From Vicia villosa (taxonomy: Eukaryota > Streptophyta > Magnoliopsida > Fabales > Fabaceae): DNA of 64,000 nucleotides. Both the position numbers and the translations under genes were made by a program. Position 1 is the first letter of the stretch; the number at the start of each line of letters is the position of its first letter. The notes beneath the pieces are model-generated. The model did no database searches. It was given only the letters and a program-made list of their open reading frames with translations, and was not told the DNA's origin. Location: contig NC_081185.1 in assembly GCF_029867415.1 (NCBI RefSeq), forward strand, positions 83,330,679 to 83,394,678. The letters run 5' to 3'. Positions 21,491 through 33,987 of the stretch are shown piece after piece.

Positions 21491-24438
21491 GCCCCATTGT
21501 ACCAATGACGGTGAAGAGCAATCAATAATACCTTTTTCAATAATTTGAGGATGCCAACACAAATGCATAATCTCAATATTCATTGTGCAGCAACCAAAAT
21601 TCAATCCATGAACAAATGGAAAGAAGCTGCCTCAAAAAGACTGGACCAAGTGAGGAAAAAAAAATTCACTGGTATTCTGTTCGTAGACATCTGAACAGAA
21701 TAACTGAAACATATTATCCACCTAGAAACAAATTCAATGGGGATTTTCAAGGAAAGTGAGCTTTTTCTGCTTGACTGCAAACTGTCACTTATACTGAAGC
21801 GACTTACCATTTGCTGAACTTCTTCCATTTGGGAATCAAGAAGTTCATAAAGCCTGAGAGATTATCACTTGTTTTGAAGATAAGATTGATATGTGGAGAC
21901 ATACAAACTTGCTCAAATAAAGAGGCTTGCATTTGTTGTCAACAAAACATGCTAAGGACAGAACCTGCCCCTTGCTTTCAAGTACAAATTCCAACGGAGT
22001 GCAATGACAACACTGCTGGGAAATAAGCCTTTCAATATCTGATAAGAGCATCAATCACAAATGAATTCTCCATTATTGGGGAAAGCAGAATCCTCAAGAG
22101 GTGCAAAATAAATGCCTTCTCAACCTAGGTTTCCAAGCCTAGAGAGGTTCAAAATAGTATTGCAAGAGACCAAAGTTCAGCTCCAAGAACAAACTGGATA
22201 AAAACGGTCAAACAAAGATTTGCCCCTTGAGGAATAAACTCAACTGGGGATTAATTCCATCCTGACAAATGAGCTGAGGAGGAACACCGAAGCAAAATTC
22301 TTCCACGAGGAACAAACTCATTGGGGATTATCAGTCTCTGCGAGGAATTTACAGATCATCCTCTTCTTAACAAAAATATTGGACAGCACATCAAGCTCTA
22401 TTATGGGGAATTAGAGAAAATTTCTTTGGAGAAAATCACCTTTCCGAACTTGCAGAGGAAATAAGAAGTTATCATCCCAGCAAACAAGTTAACATGCGGG
22501 GGATTTTAGTTCAAAACTCAACACAAGGTGAGAAAGAAAACCCAACAGTCAAACGTTGTCTCAAAACTTCTTGGTAGAGAGTGACATACTCTGGATTAAT
22601 CATGGCAACAACCTTTGTACTTCAAGCTAATGAGGTGATCAAGGTAACTTCTGATTCACAACTTGCCCCAGACTACGTATTCTATGAGAGGAAACTACCT
22701 CAAAAAAGTTCATAGAGATCCTTGGCGTCATGAAGACTTAGAATAATCTGCCCCAGATCAACAGATTCTTGGAGAGATTTGTCAAATCTCGACGTAACTG
22801 CCCCAGATTGACTAAACTTGGCACATTCTTTTACTCGACAAAGTCTTCGAGATTTGCCCCATGATGGTAATCAAACTTGCAGAAGCATTATACTGGGAAA
22901 ACAACATGCCCCTGGCAATGTTTTAGTTTTCTACTGATGATCAGATGTAAACTTCCTGGATGTCAAACAAATGTTTACAAGCAGAAAAATGTTTATTCTG
23001 AGAATGATAATGAAAATGCAACAATTATGTAAGTCTTGAAGTTTCGAAAAGATGTCGCATAACTTTGTGAATGAATCACTAGTTAAGAGATGACATTGAT
23101 TTTTTATTTTTTATGCATATGATACCAACACAAGTTTTCAGCATAACCGATAGGAGTCAGGAACGCTTTCTTGTTTAAGTATGCTTTCGAAATAAACCCT
23201 GCTTCAATTAGGACTTTTGAGGGTTGTAACGTGGCCTGGTTCACGGTTTTCAGAAAAAAGGATTTTTAGGCTCAAAGTTTATTTAGCCCACCCCAACTTC
23301 GTGATGTTCTCCAGTCCTATGTTCAGTTAACTTAACACGAGTATTCATCTCTCAAAAGGATTTTGTGCCATTAAGGACCTGATGAAGCTTTCTTGGAGTA
23401 GCAGTCACCCTTTTGTCTTCATTTTTGTATTCACACAGATTTGTTCATTTTTGAGGACTTTTGCTTTGTAGTTCTTTCTTTTCACTTTTCACTCTTTTCT
23501 CTTTTTTTTTTTTTTTTATTTCCCTAACTTTTGCCTGGACTGATTCTTTTGAATTGGTCGTCCAGCGGGATGCTCTAACTTTTGCCTAAGTCACTTGTTT
23601 TCAAGTTTTTGACTTAGCGAGCTTTTTTTCTTCTTTCTTTTTTCTTTCCTTTTTATTCCTTTGATTTGAACAAATCGTGTGATATTGACTTTGTCTTGAC
23701 TTGTTGAGAGGGTTGTGACTGCCTCATTTCTTGGCGGATGAAGGATAACCATTGTGGTTTCACATTTTCCAGCCCTTTGATGCGCGGGGAATAACCATTG
23801 TGGTTTTCCATGATCCAACCATTGATGTGGATATGACATGCTTGACCTTTGGATGCACAATCCTTTTTGAAATATGAACATTCGGTCAAATTAACTGAAG
23901 ACTACCCTGCCCCAGGTTAAAAATTAGGGTTTTTTCATTTAGAAAAGAAACTCCTACTTCAAGGCTCAAAGGGGTTAACAAGGGATTATCTTCCTTATAT
24001 CTCCGGTGTTTGGGAATTTGAAACAATGCCTGTACATCATCAGCAGGGTCTTATTCAAAAGCATACAACCAGAAATTTTGCGTTTTCTGATCATCATCCT
24101 CCTTCCAGTCTTTGCATAAGCAAGAGTTTGGCAAAAGTAATTGGTATCATAATGCATAAAAACAAATAAACATGAGTGAAACAAATGGATTACTTCAAGA
24201 CAAGCATTATCATTGTGTTAGCATTAACATTCAAAAATAAACAAGTTTCTACATGCAAACAATGCATTGAAAAACAAGAAATATTACAAATGGAAATCAA
24301 TAAGAATACTAAAAACTGATAAGGCTTTCTCCATCTGGGTTTGTGCTGAAGGAAACATCTTTCAAACTTCAGGCTACCATCAATAGTGACTCATTCATTC
24401 TTTGGCAAGGGATTGTTTTGAACATTAGGGCCAATGTC
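21491..24438 (-). other. O2 noncoding module between array and gag
   Basis: About 2.9 kb without a supported ORF on either strand. The part from about 23140 to 24070 is alignable by eye with 31790-32530 in X, in the same order relative to gag. Shared blocks include GGGTTGTAACGTGGCCTGG, the hairpin at 23586-23617, and an ATGCCTGTACATCATCA-like block. A T-rich run sits at about 23500-23520. This is what X and O2 kept while losing pol. Confidence 0.75.
23586..23617. other. Conserved hairpin in O2
   Basis: CTAAGTCA and TGACTTAG form an 8-bp stem, with a nested ACTTG/CAAGT stem in the loop. X has the same outer stem at 32203-32231 with a different loop, so stem pairing is preserved while loop sequence is not. 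Confidence 0.6.
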
Positions 24439-25146
24439 TCAGAAAGACAAAATACCAGCACGAGTCAATCTTTGAACTTCAACTTTTAAAGCCCAACAAT
24501 CTTCTAAACTGTGTCCGGGAGCATCCTGATGAAAAGCGCAAGTAACATCAGCATTGTACCACCATGGAATCTTCTCTGGAATTGGAGGTGGTGACCTTGT
24601 CTGAACCAAATTCTTATGAACTAGAGAAGGGAACAATTCTGTGTAGGTCATAGGGATAGGATCAAAATTAGGCTTTCGAGATTGATTTTGCTCATTCAGT
24701 GGAGGAACTTGTTGACGAGTACTCTGCTGATAATCTGGAATTGCATGAACTGAATTGGATACAGGAATGACATAGGAAACATGTTGATGTTGATGATGAT
24801 TGTTTCCTCCCCTGATTCTCTTCTTTGAAAAGTCATTACCAAACTTCTTCACACTACCAACTGAGTTACCTTCTCCAAGCAAACACTCCTTTTGGACATC
24901 ACTTTCTAGAAGCGCATTCATATCCACCGCTCTGTGGAAGTCAGCAGGTGTACTGACTATTGTCCCCTTAGGAAAGGATGAGTTCAGAGTTTCAAGAAAG
25001 ACCTTTGCCATCCTTTTTTCCATCATAGGAGGATTGACTTGGGAAGCAACTAGAGCCTCAACCAGAGCAGTCAGATGCTCCATACCAGCCTTCAAAGTAA
25101 CCACCTTTTTGCGGAGTTCAAGAATCTCTTGTTTGATACTTTCCAT
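24439..25146 (-). pseudogene. gag: O2 gag remnant (Ogre-type Gag fragment, 235 aa)
   Basis: The longest convincing coding region in O2. The N-terminus (residues 1-35) is a predicted coiled coil (MESIKQEILELRKKVVTLKA). The middle is glutamine, asparagine and histidine rich. The C-terminus carries CAFHQDAPGHSLEDCWALK, a C-X2-H...GH...C motif known from Gag of plant Ty3/gypsy Tat/Ogre elements, followed by a VQRL helix. Gag normally coats element RNA and forms particles. Ogre Gag is much longer, so this is a fragment that begins inside the domain and stops right after the motif. The open frame could still be translated, but no protease or RT follows. Confidence 0.75.
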
Positions 25147-26190
25147 TTCTTCTTAGCACGAGCGTTGTACTGATGATACCAGGAGAAAGGAAATAAGGCT
25201 CTGGAAAACTTCTTTAGAAAGCAGGACCAAATGTAGAATGATGCATGCAATGCAGTAATTTGTTTTTTTTTTTATTATTATTTGAGTTTCAAGGAACTTA
25301 AGATATTAACTTGTAAACACTCAAACATTGGACTAAAGCTTTGATTAAGTTATCATCAAAATCAATCATCCAATTTGGTGGATTAGAATTTTCACCCCAT
25401 CAACACCCAAGATCCATTGAGTTTGATGAAACTTATGATGTTTACAAGGAAAGACCTCTAAGTTCCTTGAAAATCAAAAGAAAAAGAGTTTTCATGGATG
25501 CATGAATGCATGGTTTATGCACCAACCACAATCAAGAGCACGCAAGGTCACATAAGATCATAGTTCACAGGTTCAAAGGTTCGACGTCACGAGCATGGAT
25601 CCATGGGTCTACCCATCCCACAAGGCGTGATCTAGGGAAGTTTGTACCTGCCGATCGGGTTCTACAAAGGTTCCCAGAGTTTTCAATCTTCTATTGGATA
25701 TTACCGGCACGCACAATTGCTCATGGGCGCCAATAATATGCCTAAAAAGACCTCGTCTGAGCGTAGTATCGCATGACAACAAGCTCAAATTGGTACTTGA
25801 TCTTGTTTCTGCACTACATCCTAAAAAGGCTTAGATTGGTTAAAAGGGTTCTAGGCAATTCAGCTTCTACGGACACTCACTATTGAAAGTAATAGCGTTA
25901 TCACGATGGTTCGTAAAAACCTCTACTACCTTCCATGAGGCCTCCACTGATTGGGGTTCCACCATATGACGCTCATGGTAAGGATTGCTCCTGACATGCG
26001 ACTATTGGTCTTACCACCTCCTATCTCAAGTTACTCACCAAAGTTCGGGTTAGAACTTTATCTCATCACAGAGGAACCATCGAGCACCAAAAAGAAAAAA
26101 AAAAAGAAGATAAACAAACAAAGCACATAACAATATATACAGATAAAGCACACAGATAAACAAAAATAGGCTTAACACACTTAAAACTGG
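25147..26190 (-). other. O2 leader between PBS and gag remnant
   Basis: About 1 kb with no supported ORF. In Ogre-type elements the region after the primer site is an untranslated leader or an extra ORF; here I recognise no coding sequence. A T run occurs at 25260-25275. Confidence 0.6.
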
Positions 26191-26209
26191 ATCCCCAGTG
26201 AAGTCGCCA
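26191..26209 (-). promoter_or_regulatory. O2 primer-binding site
   Basis: The minus strand reads TGGCGACTTCACTGGGGAT, six bases inside the 5' LTR end at 26216. It resembles the tRNA-Arg-type site TGGCGACTCTGCTGGGGA of X and the Ogre at 58826 but differs in the middle. Confidence 0.8.
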
Positions 26210-28269
26210 TTTTTCTGTAGCGGGGAAAATCTGACATCGAAGCCATGGGATTGACTCGAATCAATATTCCGTTTTGAAATTGCCACCGCGCTTTATTTTT
26301 TCAAAGGAAAAGGGAAAAGAACGTAAAACCCAAAGTTTTGTTTTTAAAAAAACAAGAAAGAGATCTCAGGTACGGGTGTTGATTATATGAGGGGAAGGTT
26401 TAAAGCACCCCTCATATGCGTGGTACTCCACGGGAACCTTTTTGAAAATCTGTGTGTGTGCTAAAAAAACGGTTTGTTTTATTTTCAAAATAAGCTCGGC
26501 AAAGCGTTAAGCTTTGGGCCTACATACCTCCTCGGTGCAATGGAGAAGTCAGAGCTAATGTAGTTCCGCTTTTGGGAAAAACGTTTTAAAACGAATAAAC
26601 ACTTTGTTGTCGTTAGAGAGAAATACTCAGCCATTGATCTTGAGCATGAGAACAAACAAGTTCTTTGCATCGCAAATGAAAGAAGGGCGCCAACTCGGAT
26701 AAAATCAACGAGTATGCCACTAGCTCTCTCACGTGGAAAAGATCTCGTTATTATCAATCAATTTCAAAATCGTGGGGTATAACCACTCGTTTCGACAATT
26801 AACAGTGTCTAAACTTTTGAAGAAAAACCACTAAGGGCGAAAGATATTTTTAAGAAAAAGGTTTTGAAAAGGTTTGCAAACATAAGAATATTTTGGAAAA
26901 AGGGAGAAGATTTTGAAAATTTAAGAATGGGAGGAGATGAAGAGGCTAACCTAATGCATAAAATAAAAGCTAAGGAAAGAAACGGTCTAACCGAATAAGA
27001 AGCCAACACTTGACATTAAGAGCCAAGGTAATTTTCCCATCCTTTGGATTTATCAATACCAACACATTAACACTTGGGGATCCAGATGAACTTGTTGTCT
27101 TAGCACCATTTTTCATTAAGCACATTAAGATTCTGACCAAAATTGGGCAGAGTAACGGCTGTTTTCGGGTAAAATCCTTATATCAATGCCTTGGAATTAA
27201 CCATCAAGGGCTTTCAAGGAAATACCTGCACACATAAACATACAACAGAACAATGCCAGACAGACAGAACAATCACAGGGTAGTAATAGAATGAGTCCAG
27301 AGGTACTAGGTCCATAAATCCGAATCTCCAAAGCGCTAGGGATAGTAACCGATAGTCCAAAGAGAACCTTATGTATTTTTTAGATTTTGATTATTTATTA
27401 GTGTTTTAGCGAAAAAATAAAGTATGGTCCAAGTGGACAAAAGAAAAAAAATACGGAAGCATAAACATATGTCCAAGTGGACAAAGAGAAAATGACAGAA
27501 AGTAAATATGATGAAATGATAAAGTAAAGCGATAAAGCGAGAAATATAAAGAGCGGTAATATAAAGAGCGGTATAGTAAAGGTGCGGAAATTAAAGTTAG
27601 TTGTTAAATGTTAAAGATAACCATCTTGAAACTTGTCAAGTATGTTATCAAAATTAGTAGGAGATCGATGGTGAGTGAATGATGTACTCGGATTTAAATT
27701 CAATGGGGTTTATCAGAAGCTTGATAAAATCATAGCGACTACACGATAAAAACCTCCACAAGTCTTAAATCAACCGCATACAATTCTTTTCCATATTTGA
27801 TCTTTTTTATTCGGGACACGAAATATTGCGCTATGTTAAGCAGATCACCAAGTGATTTATGTAGAAATCACCCTACAACGAGGCCGGTCAAAACTTTATG
27901 TGCTAATGCATGCGAGAAGAACGATATGTAGATCGTTTTCCGAAAGCAATACCGCACGAAAAGAAAAATGGTGAGTGATCTAGTCTTTACCAAGAATCCA
28001 TAAGAATTCTCAAGGCATTAAGACTTTCATCGACCAAAATAAAAAGAAATAAAAGATGGAACCACATTAAAGGCTCCTTTCATCCATAATTTCAATCACA
28101 TAATTTTGCGGATTTGGATTCTCATCCTATCGACGCCCTAAGTCCATTGAAATTAGAGAGAAATTAGGCCTCTAACTTGTGATTCAAAGAAAATATCAAA
28201 AGAATGGAGTAGAAGATGAGTTAGAACCAAAAACAAGTCAAAAACTACAAAAAATCAGCATTCTGCCCA

Positions 28270-28385
28270 GTGTAAATCGATTTGCACAGAGTGTAAATCG
28301 ATTTGCACAACTCTGTTTTCAAAATCTGCGCAGTTTTCAGTTGTGTAAATCGATTTGCACAAGATGTAAATCGATTTGCACAACA
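28270..28385. repeat. GCAAATCGATTTGC dyad cluster, O2 5' LTR
   Basis: Four TGTAAATCGATTTGCACA-type palindromes in 116 bp, one 21-bp unit more than in the 3' LTR, so the cluster changed copy number after insertion or in one strand of replication. Confidence 0.85.
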
Positions 28386-29076
28386 CAGTTTTCAAAAAAA
28401 CAGCAAATAAAGAGAAGAAAACTTGTTTAAACATAAAACCAAACACCTTGTGATCTTGGATCAATTTGTGCACGAAAATGTATCAATTAAGCAAGCAAAT
28501 CTCATCAATGTAGCACCAAAGGTGCATCAAGCATAAACAACAATGGATCACATCTTGGATCATGTAAAGGATCAAGAATTTTACCAAATCTTCACAAGCT
28601 TTGAATCTTCTTCAAGAACACACAACCACAAGCCTTGATCTCTCACAATTGATGCAAAAACTAGTGTTTATGTTGAGGTTTAGCTCTAAATTAGTGAGGT
28701 TCAAGATGTGACTCACTAATTTGTGTGGAAGAGAAAGAGCTTTGAGTGATGGGTTTGGAAGAGGTGAGGAGAGAATTTGCAATAAGTTTCTTGGCTATCA
28801 AAGCTTCAAAAATGAAGAGGGGAGTGTCTCAATTTATAGCACTTAGGCTTGGGAAATTTTATGGCTTGGAGTTAGGATTGGAAAATAGAATTAGGCTTGG
28901 AAAAGTGATTTGGAGCCAAAAATGAAATCCAATGGTCTTGATGCAATCACATGAGGGTACATGATTAGATGATGTAGGAAATCAAATGTGAGAACCAAGT
29001 CATGCTTCCCATGCTTGCAAATGATGTCAACACTTCAAAAAGCTGAAATTTGCCTTCATTTTTCCAAATTCGTGCT

Positions 29077-29270
29077 GGTGCAATCGATTTGCACCTTATG
29101 CAAATCTATTTACATGGCTGAAAAAGGCAAAATCTGGGGAAAAAACAGTTCTGCAAATCGATTGCTGTCTTATGCAAATCGATTTGCACTGATGGCAGAA
29201 GCAAATCTGGTGCAGAAACAGTTGTGTAAATCGATTTACACCTTATGCAAATCGATTTGCACAGTGAAAA
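29077..29270. repeat. AAATCGATTT dyads, second cluster, O2 5' LTR
   Basis: Six copies at the position homologous to 18938-19125; one dyad here is intact (GCAATCGATTTGC) where the sister LTR has a substitution. Confidence 0.8.
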
Positions 29271-29529
29271 TGTTGAAAAATGCTCCTTTGATGGGTATTT
29301 TGACTTGGTACCTACAAAACACAAACATACAAGAGCACAAGGCAATATTTTTGGTATTTTGGTTAGTAAAGGAATATATACAAACTAAAACATGGGTGCT
29401 CGATGATTCCTTTGCAGATGAATTAAGCACAACATTGCAAGTAGAGATCTAGGTTAAAACTTCTTGATTGATGATTGGTATGCAAATGATGTGTGATCTT
29501 AGGGTCAAAAATTGGGGTATGACAACGGG

Positions 29530-31345
29530 ATATATTTTTTTAAACAAAACTACCTAGAAAGGTTCCTATAAAGGATACGATACGTTTTAAACAAAACTAT
29601 CTAGAAAGATTCCTATAAAGGGAACGATATGTTTTAAACAAAACTACCTATAAAGGTTCCTATAAAGGTTATGGCATGTTTTAAACAAAACTACCTACAA
29701 AGGTTCCTATAAAGGACATGCAACGTTTTAAACAAAATTACCTCGACAGGTTCCTATAAAGGACATGAAATGTTTTAAACAAAACTACCTAGAAAGGTTC
29801 CTACAAAGGGCATGATACGTTTTAAACAAAACTACCTAGAAAGGTTCCTACAAAGGACATGAAATGTTTTAAACAAAACTACCTAGAAAGGTTCCTATAA
29901 AGGTCGTGGAACGTTTTAAACAAAACTACCTAGAAAAGGTTCCTATAAAGGACATAAGACGTTTTAAACAAAACTACCTAGAAAGGTTCCTATAAAGGAC
30001 ATGGAGCGTCTTAGACAAGACTACCTAGAAAGGATAGGATACATCTTAAACAAGATTGCCTAGAAAGGTTAGGATACGTCTTAAACAAGACTGCTTGGGA
30101 AGGTTGAGATAATTGTCTTGGACAAGACTACCTGGAGAGGTAAGAAATTCTTTGATTGCTTCTGGATTGTCTTTGAAGAAAGACTTGGAATGAGGTATTG
30201 GAATTGTATCTGTTAAGATCGAATCGTTGATACGATCGTATTTGCACTGTAATTGAATGATAACATCCTTTTGAATATGAAGTGACCTGAAAAGGCAGCG
30301 TTAGTTTTATGCAATGTCATGATGCATGTGTCATGTAATGAGATTCTCAAAATAAATGAGAATTATGCATGTATGCTTATCCCACACTGCGGGATGTAAA
30401 TAGTACAGGCGTGGGAAGATCAATTATGCAACAATGCTCCTTGTATGATACTAGTGTGACTCCCCGATTATCAGAAATTTTGAGAGACGTGCCCCCCTTA
30501 ATCTGAAGGAGGGACCTCTATAGGGAACTCGAGTTTCACCATGTCTTGCCTGATATACATTGCCCCAGTGTTTGAATTCTTGAAAGAGGTGCCCTAGTTA
30601 ATAGGATCCTTGCTTGTATGCCCCTGTTTTAGGAAAATCCTCTGAACGTGGTTTCCTCATTCAAGGGTCTTTATCAGGAATGATTGTCTTTGATTAGACC
30701 AATTTCAAGGTCTCCTTGATGCTAAGTGTTGATTTGAATGTGAAGCAGATGCTTTTCAAAATGAGTCATGCATTTCGGTCGCATCCTGACGGACAGTGAT
30801 TTGCTGAGTACTCAGAATGAGATGATGTCTTCTATAAGACTACCTGAAGAGGTCCTTGGAAAGAATGGGAAATTGTTTTAAACAATATTGCGCTTCAAAC
30901 AAAGCTCAAAGGGATGTGTTTGTGCAGAGGGTCAAAAATATTCCTATAGAGGATAAAGACTGTTTTAAGGAATGTGGGGTTTTACACAAAACTTAGGAAA
31001 AAAACATCTTGAAGAAGATCACCCTAGAAAGGATGGTGAACTGCCTTAGATAAGGCTCCGTACTTTAAAAAGTTTGACAAGGTTCTTGAAAGCATAAGAG
31101 AAGTTTGAATATGTCTTAAAAGACTAACTGAAAAAAAGTTAAGAGATGTCTTACAGAAGACCACCTAGAAAAGGTTCTTGGAAAGGAATATGTCTTAGAG
31201 AAGACTGTCTGAAAGGGTTTGAAAATAGAAAGGATAAGAAGGTGGGTCTTTAAAAGACTGTCTGAAAAAGGCTCCTAGAAAGGGTAAAAAGTATTTGAAC
31301 ATGTCTTAAAGAAGACTATATGGACAGATTGAGAAATATCCTATA
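29530..31345 (-). repeat. X 47-bp tandem array, second part
   Basis: Between 29530 and about 30010 the unit TTTTAAACAAAACTACCTAG plus GGTTCCTATAAAGGA repeats every 47 bp (for example at 29585, 29632, 29679). Towards 31345 the units become diverged and irregular, with TGTCTTAAA..AGACT..CCTAGAAAGG cores. It is the continuation of 16180-16894, split by O2. Position in the 3' UTR parallels the array in O2, but the sequence is unrelated. Confidence 0.9.
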
Positions 31346-32794
31346 AAGGTTCCTGAAAGGGATGTGAGAGTGGCATTGACACCATCTGTCACTAAGTGAC
31401 CTTTGCAACGTGCCCCCAGGTAATGGGCTTGCCCCATGGGCTATTCAGCGTCTTTGAGAGATTTCATGGATCTTGATTAGATTGCCCCATTTAAATGGGA
31501 TAATGACGGGTTATGCCCCGTGTACACATTAGCCATCCCAGTCATGCGCAAGGGATGTTTCTTCTTTTGACGAGTTTTTAAAGCTACTTCGTCAGTCAGT
31601 AGGATTTTAGCTATTAGCCATGCCCCGTGCAACTTCTTCCTGATGTTTAAACATTTGAATCTACATAGACAAGTGTACTTTGCAATGAAATTCATAAGAT
31701 GCGAATGCATATGTTTGTCTTGAAAGTTTAAAAACATTTTTTGAATAAAACGAAGTTTTTTTTTTTTGTAAGAAAGTGATATCAACTCAAGAGTTATAGT
31801 AGACCTTAAGGAGTCGGGATACCTTTGGTAACGATATGCTTTCGAACTAACCATGCTTCAGTTAGGACTTTTAAGGGTTGTAACGTGGCCTGGTTCACGG
31901 TTTAAAGAAACAAAAGATAGAGCCCCAAAGTTTATTTGTACCCATCCCCATCTTCGTGATGTTCTCCAGTCCTATGCTCAGTTGACTATGCGTTTAGTCT
32001 CCAAAAGAATTTGGGAATTATGACGTTGACATTTATGATGGTTCAAAAACCAGAAGTTTATTTTGCAAAGGCAGTCATCCTCCTTTCTTGTAATATTTTC
32101 TTTTGTGAGGGTATGTAGTGACCTCTTTTCGACTTTGTTATCTCTAACTTTGCCTGAACTGTTCGTTTTAAAACTACAGTCAGCGGGATGCCCCAATTTT
32201 GCCTAAGTCTCCTTAATAGGTTTTGACTTAGCAGGCCCTTGTAATGCTTTTTCTTTTCTTTTTTTTTTCTTTGTGGATATTGACTGCCAGAATTAATGAT
32301 GACGGGGAACCATCGGTGATTATGTTCAAAGGAACAACTTGGAATAATTAAGTTAACTGAGCAGCTACCCTTTCCCAGGTTATGTATGGAGGGTTTTATT
32401 TTACATGAAGGAAAACTCCTACTTCTTTAGGCTCAAAAGGGTTGACAAGGGATTAACATCCTTATATCTCCATTATTTGGGAATCGAAACAATGCATGTA
32501 CATCGTCAACACGGTCTGTTCGAAAGCATAGTGTATGAAATTATGGTATCGTTTTCGTCATTCTCCCTCTAAAGGTGTAAAACTTTCAGCGAGAGTTGAA
32601 GATCACAAATGAGAAAACTGAGTAAAAACACAGTTTTAAATATGGTGAGAACACTAGGAGTGAATCAAGACAAACGTAAGCAATGCATTAATGATTTTTG
32701 AAAAGTACATAGCATATGTCGTAAGACTAATGTTTAAACAAACGGAAAGAACTTGCGAATGAAAACAAAACTAATGATCTGAGAAATCCTCCTT
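31346..32794 (-). other. X noncoding module between array and gag
   Basis: No supported ORF. The part from about 31790 to 32530 is homologous to 23140-24070 in O2: the GGGTTGTAACGTGGCCTGG block (31872 onwards), AGCGGGATGC box and hairpin at 32203-32231 all recur in the same order. Confidence 0.75.
32203..32231. other. Conserved hairpin in X
   Basis: CTAAGTC and GACTTAG form a 7-bp stem around a 15-base loop that differs from the O2 loop. Confidence 0.6.
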
Positions 32795-33046
32795 CTAGCC
32801 ACCTATGGCATTAGGCTTGTGAGGATCTTCGAACTCAATGAGCCCTTCTTCAATCAAATTTTGGATCTTGTGCTTTAACGGCCCACAGTCCTCTGTATCA
32901 TGGCCAGGACTGTCCGAATGATAAGCGCACCTAGCATGATGCTTGTACCCAGGAGCGGGGTTAGCTGGAGCTGAGTATGAAGGTAGCAGAGTTACCAGGT
33001 TCTGACTGAGCAAACGTTGCAAAGCTTGAGACAGTGGCATGTACAA
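32795..33046 (-). pseudogene. gag: X gag remnant (Ogre-type Gag fragment, 83 aa)
   Basis: The protein ends with ARCAYHSDSPGHDTEDCGPLK and a hydrophobic IQNLIEEGLIEF helix, the same C-X2-H...GH...C motif and following helix as the O2 fragment. The upstream part (QALQRLLSQNLVTLLPSY) matches the usual spacing before the motif in Ogre-type Gag. Only the last tenth of a normal Gag is left as one frame. It cannot form a capsid alone. Its survival together with the noncoding module downstream may mean that the RNA, not the protein, was under selection. Confidence 0.75.
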
Positions 33047-33967
33047 CGGGGTGAATGATCGTTTTGGCTTGGGCCTCCCTGTTGCTTTTGCTGATCCATT
33101 GATCTCTTCTGCTGAAATCTTGTTGGATAATATGGTCGGGATGTTAGGTTATCCTTCCCAATGGTCCCTTGTTCTTGAGATAGAAGAGGAATCTTCTCTT
33201 AATGTCATGAAAATGATGTGTATGCCATGCATGATATGTATGATATCCTTTTTTCTTTGTTTTTTTTTTGAATAAAATATGATGCAAGAATGCCCCTGAT
33301 GTATGATGAATGGAAAAAGAAATAGTAAAAAAAAATGATCAACACAAATATATACATATAGCACATAATCACATAAGTTCATAGGTTCGACGTAGCGGCT
33401 CTTGGGAGCCAACCTTTTTATAGGGGGGTTCTAGAAGGTCTCATGGGGTCGTTCGTAGCCTCCGAGACTTTTTGTCTCTTCGGATTTTAGAACAACTCAT
33501 TTTATCCATGAGGTTCGAATTTTTGGGGTAGGTTCTCGGAGAGATCAGCCAAGTATCCAGTCCTGCCCTCAACAAAGTCAAGCCTCGTTTTGGACATTTC
33601 CGAATACTCAACCCACTCCGAGTGGAGTTATCAATGAGACTCGTAGACGATTCATGTCCCCTATTGATCTCAAAGTTAACTCCCACACTTAGGGTTTTAA
33701 CACGACACAATATCCAGCAGTGCATATAAAAATATAACAGGCAATAAAATATAAATATATTCACATAAGCGATTAGATATAAACATATCCTAAATAATTA
33801 AATATTTTTAGATAAAAATAAATAAACAAAATTTTAAAAAATAAAAATAAAAAATAATTACAAACCCTGAAAAAGGCACGTTAGCCAAACCCTAAAAAAA
33901 AGTTGACAAACCTAAACCCTGCCAAAACCTAAAACCTATAGGAGCATAGTATTCACCATTTAAGTTA
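33047..33967 (-). other. X leader between PBS and gag remnant
   Basis: About 0.9 kb, A/T rich near the PBS (33780-33900), with no recognisable coding sequence. It should contain any packaging signal of X, but none can be recognised by eye. Confidence 0.55.
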
Positions 33968-33985
33968 TCCCCAGCAGAGTCGCCA
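33968..33985 (-). promoter_or_regulatory. X primer-binding site (tRNA-Arg type)
   Basis: TGGCGACTCTGCTGGGGA on the minus strand, two bases after the LTR end. It is identical to the site at 58826-58843. The literature gives Ogre elements a tRNA-Arg primer. Confidence 0.88.
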
Positions 33986-33987
33986 GC

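Larger units (their letters stand above)
16895..29524 (-). mobile_element. O2: non-autonomous Ogre-lineage retrotransposon nested in X, TSD acggg
   Basis: O2 is bounded by LTRs 16895-19379 and 26216-29524 and flanked by ACGGG (16890-16894 and 29525-29529). Minus-strand order: 5' LTR, PBS (26209-26191), leader, gag remnant (25146-24439), noncoding module, 129-bp and 154-bp tandem arrays, purine tract AGGGGCATC, 3' LTR. No pol domain is present in 12.6 kb. The LTRs differ by only about 0.6 % in the shared part, less than those of its host X, as nesting requires. The same family left the solo LTR at 4088-7376. Confidence 0.96.
26216..29524 (-). mobile_element. O2 5' LTR, full length (3.3 kb)
   Basis: On the minus strand it begins TGTCATACCCCAATTTTTGA (29524) and ends CCCCGCTACA (26216). 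It holds the segment deleted from the 3' LTR and both dyad clusters. The 154-codon open frame at 28988-29452 is repeated in the sister LTR at 18843-19307 and has no recognisable protein features. Confidence 0.95.

Noticed and set aside
19746..21604. Long minus-strand open frames of up to 248 codons with repeating motifs
   Set aside because: They are by-products of a tandem array with a period near 43 codons, overlap each other in several frames and sit in a retrotransposon 3' UTR.
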